Assembly (NCBI GenBank): GCA_009363875.1
Contig: CM018680.1
Location: forward strand, 71,490,272 to 71,554,271
Length of the DNA stretch: 64,000 nucleotides
Origin: Mikania micrantha
Taxonomy: Eukaryota; Streptophyta; Magnoliopsida; Asterales; Asteraceae
Direction: 5' to 3'
This document shows, one piece after another, positions 57,031 through 64,000 of this stretch (within the stretch, counting starts at the first letter, position 1; every line of letters begins with the position of its first letter). The notes below the pieces were generated by a model, which was not told where the DNA came from, searched no databases, and worked only from the letters and a program-made list of their open reading frames with translations. A program made the translations under genes and the position numbers.

Positions 57031-57272
57031 TTTTTCTTTTCTTGTTTGTTTGAACTTATTAGGAACGGGTTGTGTTCCTACATTAGTAGTTTGAAAACTT
57101 ATGTTTGATTTCAAAAGTATTGTACTCAAAGAAAGTTTCTATCTATTGAAGAATTATTATTTATTTCCAACAGTTGTGTTGATTTATATTATGTGTTGTG
57201 TTTGTTGTTTTACTTACACATGTCAAATTGGATTTTGATTACGCGCTAACATTTCTTGTAAATAGAAAGGAA

Positions 57273-59840
57273 ATGGCTGACGGAAACATCCATATGACTG
57301 TTGCTGAGCTCAACGAGCTAATTAATAGCAGAGTCGCTGAGGCAATCGCACAGTATGCTCAGACACACAACACAGGGCCACAGGGTCCAGCTGGGGGATT
57401 GGTTAATCCACAAGTCTGCACGTTCAAGATGTTCTTGGACTGTAAACCACACAATTTCAAAGGGTCGGAGGGGGCCATTGGACTCCTTCGGTGGATTGAA
57501 AAGGCGGAGTCTGTGTTTGAAATGTGCAACTGCCCTGACGAGAGTAAAGTGAAGTTTGCAACGGGAACATTGGAGGGTCCAGCATTAACCTGGTGGAACT
57601 CAAATGTTCAGACTCTGGGGTTGTGTGAGGCAAATGCCTTGACATGGAACAACTTCAAAACTTTACTGCAAGAGGAGTACTGTCCTCGCAGTGAAATGCA
57701 GAAGTTAGAGGAGGAATATTGGCACCTCAAGATGGAGGGGTCAAATATTGAAGAGTACACGACCAGGTCACATGAGTTGGCCAGACTGCTACCACACATG
57801 GCTACTCCAGCCAGCAAGTGGATTGAAAGATACATTGGAGGACTAGTGCCTCAGATTCAGGGGTTGGTTACTTCAGCAAATCCCACCACTATTCAACAAG
57901 CTGTTCGTTTAGCGCATCAGCTTACTGACCAGGCAGTGTTACAGGGGACTCTGCCCAAACGAACATCTGCTACCAAGGTGGGAGATCATAAAAGAAAGTG
58001 GGAAGGTAACAATTCCAAGGGTAACAACCAACAATCGTATCAGCAAAACCGGAAGCAAGACTCAAACAAGTCTTATCATAATTCCAGCAGTGGTCAGCAA
58101 TCATCATCATCGGGGGGTTATGTTGGTAAACACCCCAAGTGCAACAAGTGTGGTTACCATCATGCAGGTAATCAGTGTGAGAGAGCTAAGTGCCAGAGGT
58201 GTGGCAAGATTGGACATGCGGCTAAGGATTGTCGCGGGGAGCTGCAGAACAACCACAACAACCAGAATAATAACCAGAACAACGCACAGAAGGGTTGTTA
58301 TGAGTGTGGCAAGATGGGACACTTCAAGAAGGATTGCCCACAACTCAAGAAGAGTGGGGAGAATAATAATGCAACAGGCAACGGCAACGGCAACGGTAAT
58401 GGCAATGGCACCAACAACAACAATAACAATAACAACAACAACAATGGTGCTAGAGGCAGGGCATTTGTGATTGGAGGACGTCAGGCACGGGAGGATCCCA
58501 ACATCGTTACGGGTACGTTCCTCTTAAATAATCACTATGCCTCTATGTTATTTGACACTGGTGCCGATCGGAGTTTTGTATCTAGTTCACTTGCTAAGTT
58601 GCTAAATGTTAGTCCCACTGCCTTAGATAGTCCATACACTGTGGAATTAGCTGATGGTAAGTTGATTGTAGTGGAAAATATCTTTAAGGGATGTGTCCTT
58701 GATTTGATGGGTCAAACATTAGAGATTGATCTTATGCCTATTGCCTTAGGCAGTTTTGATGTAGTTATTGGCATGGACTGGTTATCCAAAAACCAGGCTG
58801 AAATCGTATGCCATGAAAAGATTGTTCGTATACCTCTTCCGCAGGGAGAGACATTATATGTACAAGGCGAGAAGAGCAGTACGCCACTGCGTCTCATATC
58901 TTGTATGAAAGCACACAAATGTCTGCGGAAAGGTCATACGGCAGTTATAGCCCTTATAACTGAAAAACCGGTAGTTGAGAAGAAGATTAAAGATATACCA
59001 GTAGTCTGTGAATTTCCGGAGGTGTTTCCAGAAGACTTGCCGGGATTACCTCCTATCAGACAGGTGGAATTTCGAATCGACCTTACACCAGACGCAGCAC
59101 CGATAGCTAGGGCGCCTTATCGACTTGCACCGTCAGAGATGCAAGAGTTATCCACACAATTGCAAGAATTGTTGGATAAGGGTTTCATACGACCTAGTTT
59201 TTCACCGTGGGGAGCTCCAGTTTTGTTTGTTAAGAAGAAGCACGGGACTTTCCGTATGTGTATCGATTACCGGGAATTGAACAAGGTCACTATCAAGAAC
59301 CGGTATCCGTTACCCAGGATTGACGATCTGTTCGATCAATTGCAAGGTTCGAGTTACTACTCGAAGATTGATCTCAGGTCTGGTTATCATCAACTAAGAG
59401 TCCAGGAGGAGGATATCCCGAAGACAGCATTCAGGACACGCTATGGCCATTATGAGTTCTTGGTCATGCCATTTGGGTTGACAAACGCTCCAGCTGTATT
59501 CATGGATCTCATGAATCGTGTTTGTAAACCTTATCTTGATAAGTTTGTCATTGTTTTCATTGATGACATCCTCATCTATTCACAATCTGAGGAGGAACAC
59601 GCCGAACATCTTCGATTGCTACTAGAATTACTGAAACAGGAACAATTGTACGCTAAGTTCTCGAAATGTGATTTCTGGATGCGAGAAGTACAATTCTTGG
59701 GGCATATAGTTAATGAAAAGGGCATACATGTTGATCCAGCGAAGATTGAAGCGATTAAAAATTGGGAAGCACCAAAGACTCCTACCGAGGTACGACAATT
59801 CCTTGGTTTGGCGGGTTACTATCGACAATTCATTCTTCGG
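57273..59840 (+). CDS. Chromovirus gag-protease-reverse transcriptase, 3' truncated
   Basis: Open from ATG 57273 (start MADGNIHMTVAELNE; an upstream in-frame ATG at 57198 is off-family). Order: retrotransposon gag (EGPALTWWNSNV, LLQEEYCPRSEMQKLEEEYW), three knuckles (CNKCGYHHAGNQC, CQRCGKIGHAAKDC, CYECGKMGHFKKDC), Asn/Gly-rich linker, retropepsin LFDTGADRSFVSS, then RT (MCIDYRELNKVTIKNRYPLP, KIDLRSGYHQLRV, active site FIDDILIYS) up to FLGLAGYYRQFI. At about 59840 it is broken and fused to inverted gag sequence, adding a few foreign codons to 59861. RNase H, integrase and chromodomain are missing. No stop or frameshift inside, so a young copy. Confidence 0.9.
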
Positions 59841-60188
59841 ACAAAAGTGCTTTATAACTAATTCCTTCAATTCCTCCCATTTCAAGCCCTCCACATCAGT
59901 AGTGGTCTTTGACTGCTTGACGGTGTTCCACCAATGTAGAGCTTCTTCAGTAAATGAATGAGCTGCAAATTTCACAGCTTGGTCTTCCCGATATTCACTG
60001 ATAGCGATCACCGCCTCCATAGTCGAAACCCAGTGGCAGGTAGCCAGCGCATCTTTCTTACCATCAAATGAGGGTGGACCGCATCCTTTGAAGGCCTTAT
60101 AGTCACAACCCTTCAGTTTCTCTGACTTAAAATCACCGTTCCTAGTCTCAGTGAGTCCCCGATTTCCGGGAGTCCCTTCAGTTGGCAA
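59841..60188 (-). pseudogene. Inverted chromovirus gag fragment
   Basis: Minus-strand residues GCGPPSFDGKKDALATCHWV, EEALHWWNTVKQSK, LKWEELKELVIKHFCPKNEL are a gag of a second chromovirus family, probably the one at 52406-53390. No ATG starts it: the frame opens from LTR-B-side sequence at about 60188, and it ends at the 59840 breakpoint. Confidence 0.8.
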
Positions 60189-60569
60189 ACATCAAACCCA
60201 TCACCCTTAACCATCATTACTTTATTATAGCAACGGAAATCAAAGTGACAACATAGAATATTATACAGATCTAGACAAACATTCATACATTACCCACGTC
60301 TATATATTTCTATAACATAGCTAGTTTATGCCAGGGTAGTTCTCAGGGTATGCCTCGAGCCTTCCTGCTATTCTTTCCTCAATACCATTCAACCTGATAT
60401 GCACGAAAAACAAGTCAGCTTTATGCTGGTGAGTTCTAAGTTACATTTTTAAACAAATCTTTATCCATTTATATCATCACATAACATAATTCCACACATA
60501 ACATACATGGCATCAAACATAAATGCATTTCATACACATATTCATATCATCAATCTCCCTGTACATGAA

Positions 60570-60810
60570 ACTTAGCCTCAACTGTTGACCCGAAGTCAAC
60601 AGGCTTGTGCAGCACAAGACACCTCAACTGACGACCCGAAGTCGACAGGCTTGTATAAATACAAGACACCTCAACTGCCAACCCGAAGTTGACAGGCTCA
60701 CACATGTATAAGACTTCCTCAACTGGCGACACATAGTCGACAGGCCTGTTCTTTCACAGGACTTCTTAAACCATCAACCGAAATTGACGGCTCATACCGG
60801 TACAAGACTT
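60570..60810 (-). repeat. Tandem hairpin units in LTR-B
   Basis: Five units of about 55-60 bases, each with a small stem-loop: GTTGACCCGAAGTCAAC, CGACCCGAAGTCG, CAACCCGAAGTTG, CGACACATAGTCG and TCAACCGAAATTGA. Arms change in step between units. Confidence 0.8.
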
Positions 60811-60879
60811 CTTAACATACATCATTCATACATAACATGGTTTAAAACATTTAGACCATCATAATCATAACAGATTCGC

Positions 60880-61060
60880 ACCGCAGTGCTCAGGTTTTGC
60901 CCAACCACAGCTGGGATTTCAAAACCCCATTTCCTTCTCGACCTCAGTCGATGTCTTTCAAAAATAATCATTTTCTTCTCAACCACAGTTGAGACTTCAA
61001 ACATTCTTTACATCTCAGCTGAGACTCTTAAAATCATTAACTTCTCAACCGTAGTTGAGT
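60880..61060 (-). repeat. CTCAACCACAGTTGAG-type inverted words in LTR-B
   Basis: Words include CCCAACCACAGCTGGG, CTCGACCTCAGTCGA, CTCAACCACAGTTGAG, CTCAGCTGAG and CTCAACCGTAGTTGAG. Each pairs with itself, although the arms differ from word to word. Confidence 0.75.
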
Positions 61061-62184
61061 CTTAAAACATTCTTTACATAAACATTCTTTATCTGAAAAC
61101 ATACTTTACTTGAAAACATACTTTATCTAAAAACCTTCTTTACCTGATCATAATCAGGTTAAAATCACTCTCATCCCATAACTTTATAACATACATATTC
61201 TTTTATCCGACCGTAGTCAGGTAAAACAATCATTTTCATAAAATAACCTTATGACATGCATATGAGCCCAAAATGATAAAACATTTAAAACAGGGCTATA
61301 AGAACTCACCTGATGTCTTATGGTAGCAAGATCACTTGCAAACTGGTGTTATTGATGCAACTCTGCATTGGTTTACATTTAATTAGTTATCTACGTTTCA
61401 ACTTACTGATTAGATCTTTCTGAACGTTCAATGTCAAAGACATTGCCTTGATAGTCGGAATAATCCCAGATTAATGAAATAGTTCATATTGTTGATTATA
61501 ATGCTAAAACAGATTCTTAGACAGATTAATGGCTTAGAAATGATCAATCCTTATTATTGATTACCCAGATATCATGAAATATCACAATGTAGTATTAGAA
61601 TAGGTTTAATAACCATCTTTAACATACTAATCTGACTGTTATCATAAACATCAGATAATCGTTCCAATGAGTATGTTAATGATTGTGATTAGTTTGAAGC
61701 ACTTAAATTTAACCTTTGCATTACAAAGATTAACCAAACTAATCACCTACATTGTCATAATCAAATGGATTAAACCATTATAATTATGGTTGTGATTTCA
61801 TGCAAATCGGGCATGACAACGGATCAAAACAAGGATTTAACCGTTAAAACATTATGTTCTTTATTTATAATCAATCCTAGCCATCATTTAGGCAATAATC
61901 AACAATCCTAACTATGTCATTACGTTCAAAATCAAGATTTAATCAATCAAAATTGAAATAGAAGGTTAAAACGAATCATTACTTAATCTGAAGGATATCT
62001 GACTGCACAACAACGATCAAAACTTGTAGATATGATCTCTGGTACGATCGGTGACTTCTGATGGCTTCAGAATAGTGGTTTGATGATGAAGTTTCGTCTG
62101 GTGTGTGTTTATGTTCGAGATGGTTAAAGAAAATGAATTCTGCATGGAATATGGTAAAGAAGATCAAACCATTCCACCGCCTCA
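61061..62184 (-). other. LTR-B middle, AT-rich, no gene
   Basis: Mostly AT-rich sequence with weak GATTA/TAATC repeats. No coding feature. Confidence 0.4.
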
Positions 62185-62320
62185 CCCGTCGCGTACCGCG
62201 ATAAGGAGCGAAGAAGGGCTTCGCGTACTGCGAAGAAATCCGGAGAATGTCAGATATTTTTGGTTCATCGCATACCGCGAAGAATCCTCAACCTCTACAT
62301 CGCGTACCGTGACGAGTCTA
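62185..62320 (-). repeat. CGCGTACCGCG word array in LTR-B
   Basis: CGTCGCGTACCGCGAT, CTTCGCGTACTGCGAAG, ATCGCATACCGCGAAG and ATCGCGTACCGTGACG. No convincing TATA box follows on the minus strand. Confidence 0.75.
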
Positions 62321-62503
62321 GAAATTCCATACTTTGAAATTTTTCTTCGTTTCGCGATTCCGGACAATCCGTAACTCCGTTTCGCGCACGGTCTTCGCCC
62401 ACGTTCACCATTTCTCACGTACTATCATCCTGTAATAATTTCAATCGTCACATCTACGTGGATTTCTAGAACAATCGAAGGTGCTAAATCTTTGGTTGTT
62501 ACA

Positions 62504-62517
62504 AATCTACCCTCCTT
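62504..62517 (-). other. Polypurine tract of the integrase-bearing element
   Basis: The minus strand reads AAGGAGGGTAGATT directly before the LTR start TGTAACAACC. Confidence 0.7.
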
Positions 62518-62543
62518 ACAATAGGTTTCGTCCTCGAAACCTG

Positions 62544-64000
62544 TTACGTTTCAAACAAATGTGGGTAGAGTCGTTTAATCTCGTCTTCAGTCTCCCATGT
62601 TGCCTCAGATCCTTTTCGGTGTTTCCATTGAACCTTAACTTGTCTGATCATCTTGTTACGTAATTGTTTTTCCTTCGTGTCAACTATTGCAACTGGTTCT
62701 TCTATGTAGTTTAACCTTTCATCAACTTTAATATCATTTAAAGGCACATATGCTACATCATCCGCTAGACATTTTCTCAGATGTGAAACGTGAAATGTCG
62801 GATGAATTCCACTTAATTCATCTGGAAGATCTAATCGGTAAGCTACCTTACCGACCCGTGCCATTATTCGAAAAGGTCCAATAAATCTCGGACTCAGCTT
62901 TCCTCTTTTCCTGAATCGAATAATTCCTTTCCATGGTGAAACTTTTAACAGTACTTGATCACCTACTTCAAACTCTATTGGTCTCCGTCTTTTATCAGCA
63001 TAGGACTCTTGTCGATCCTGTGTAGCTTTCATTCGCGCTTTAACCAATTGAAGCTTTTCAGTCAATTCAATTACTGCAGCTTTGCTTCCCACTTCTTTCT
63101 GTCCTACTCCTCCCCAACACATAGGTGTTCTACAGCGTCGCTCGTACAACGCCTCATACGGTGGCATTCCAATACTAGCATGGTAGTGTTGTTGTACGAG
63201 AATTCCACTAGTGGTAAATGATCATCCCAACTACCACCAAAATCAATAATACAGGCTCTGAGCATATCCTCTAAGGTTTGGATAGTCCTTTCAGACTGTC
63301 CATCGGTTTGAAGATGATACGTTGTGCTGATATTGAGCCTTGTGTCTATTGATTCGTGAAACTGTTTCCAGAATCTTGAAACGAATCGCGTGTCACGATC
63401 TGACACTATAGAAACTGGAACTCCATGTCTTGTAATTATTTCTTTCACGAATAATTCGGACAGTTTCTCTAATGTATAAGTCTCACGTATAGGCAAGAAA
63501 TGAGCACTTTTCGTTAATCGGTCTACAATCACCCAAATAGTATCATGACGTTTCGCCGTGAGAGGCAACTTGGTAATAAAATCCATGGTGATATGTTCCC
63601 ATTTCCATTCTGGGAGTTCTAGAGGTTGCACATAACCATAAGGTTTCTGATGTTCAGCTTTTACTTGCACACATGTCAAACATTTGTTTACGTACTGCAT
63701 CACATTAAACTTCATACCTGGCCACCAGTAATCCTTTCGGAGGTCTTGATGCATTTTCGTTGCACCAGGATGAATAGAGTAACGTGACTTATGTGCTTCG
63801 TCTAGAATCCTTGACCTGATGTCCCCGTTTCTTAAAACCCACATTCGACCAAATCGAATCTTAACACCAAATTCATTTTCTTCTAAATTCTTAACTTGAC
63901 CAAAGATTCTTTCAAATCCAACATTTTCTTCTTTTAGTCCTTCCTTCTGTGCATCTTTGAGTTCATTCAGGAAATCTGGTGTTATCACCAAACTGTAAGA
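62544..64000 (-). pseudogene. Chromovirus integrase with C-terminal chromodomain, cut by window end
   Basis: Minus strand, entering from beyond the window. Integrase zinc domain (YSIHPGATKMHQDL, CLTCVQVK), catalytic core with all three acidic residues (MDFITKLP, VSDRDTRF, QSERTIQ), GPFRIMARVGKVAYRLDLP, and a chromodomain-like tail (VKVQWKHRKGSEATWETE, EIKRLYPHLFE) to the stop at 62544. A single frameshift near 63185 lies between SYNN and HASIGMPPYEALYERRCR. Chromodomain integrases (Tekay/Del type) direct insertion to heterochromatin. The element is full-length on this side, with PPT and LTR following. Confidence 0.9.

Larger units (their letters stand above)
60189..62503 (-). repeat. Tekay-like LTR (LTR-B), 3' LTR of the integrase-bearing element
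   Basis: Starts TGTAACAACC on the minus strand next to a polypurine tract (62504-62517) and the stop codon of the chromodomain ORF. Contains a CGCGTACCGCG word array (62185-62320), hairpin words (60880-61060) and a 60-bp tandem array (60570-60810). Its far edge is not defined: no PBS or TG/CA end is visible before the gag fragment at 60188. Confidence 0.7.

Noticed and set aside
1..64000. tRNA, rRNA, microRNA or endogenous pararetrovirus loci
   Set aside because: No cloverleaf, rRNA core or caulimovirus coat/movement motifs were recognised. The foldback at 23.5 kb is transposon-like and cannot be called a microRNA without expression data.

Overview
This is nuclear DNA of a flowering plant, almost certainly a eudicot. 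Introns have GT-AG borders, non-coding DNA is AT-rich, and LTR retrotransposons are primed by initiator-Met or Asp tRNA. Plant hAT, Tourist, CACTA, MULE, Helitron and RTE elements are all present. The retrotransposon families and a CCHC-plus-ARID protein resemble what I know from Asteraceae (lettuce/sunflower type), but that placement is inference. There is no rRNA, tRNA or CRISPR locus that I can see.

Layout. 1-4640: a Ty1/copia element on the minus strand (protease/pre-integrase start, two-knuckle gag, PBS, 5' LTR), dead through in-frame stops. 5250-14690: the only apparently complete host gene, a 355-residue 2-oxoglutarate/Fe(II) dioxygenase of the DMR6/DLO type, in two exons. Its 7.76-kb intron holds an RTE LINE with a 14-bp target duplication, a 1.6-kb solo LTR inside that LINE, an 8-bp-TSD hAT MITE and a truncated RTE tail. 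14861-22158: a CACTA transposon with TTT target duplication. It carries Transposase_24 remnants and a multi-exon acyl-CoA oxidase gene fragment. In one intron of that fragment sits a complete 2.45-kb LTR retrotransposon encoding a CCHC knuckle, a dead copia-type protease domain and an ARID DNA-binding domain. 22.2-25.85 kb: a 423-bp foldback and a Tat-like LTR with PBS and gag N-terminus. 25.85-31.2 kb: two minus-strand transposon genes (a Tat/Athila-type antisense ORF and a FAR1-like MULE transposase) framed by arrays of one word, TACGCCACGTA and its complement. 31.5-39.1 kb: precisely bounded MITEs, a 313-bp Helitron, other Helitron 3' ends and a duplicated last exon of an ACOT13-like thioesterase. 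40.3-64 kb: a scrambled pile of Ty3/gypsy elements (Tekay-like chromoviruses and an Athila-like element), with shared, duplicated and truncated LTRs, one nearly open gag-protease-RT ORF preceded by an acidic coiled-coil ORF, and an integrase-chromodomain reading frame running off the end.

How it fits together. The host gene could still be expressed if the long intron is spliced. The rest is transposon biology: nesting, gene-fragment capture and decay. Decay in three coding regions is by stop codons without frameshifts, as cytosine deamination of methylated DNA would give. Two signals stand out. One is the retrotransposon carrying an ARID domain. The other is a recurring design in which unrelated LTR families, and the two-gene unit at 26-31 kb, each carry a cluster of their own short inverted-repeat word near the promoter, usually just upstream of a TATA box.
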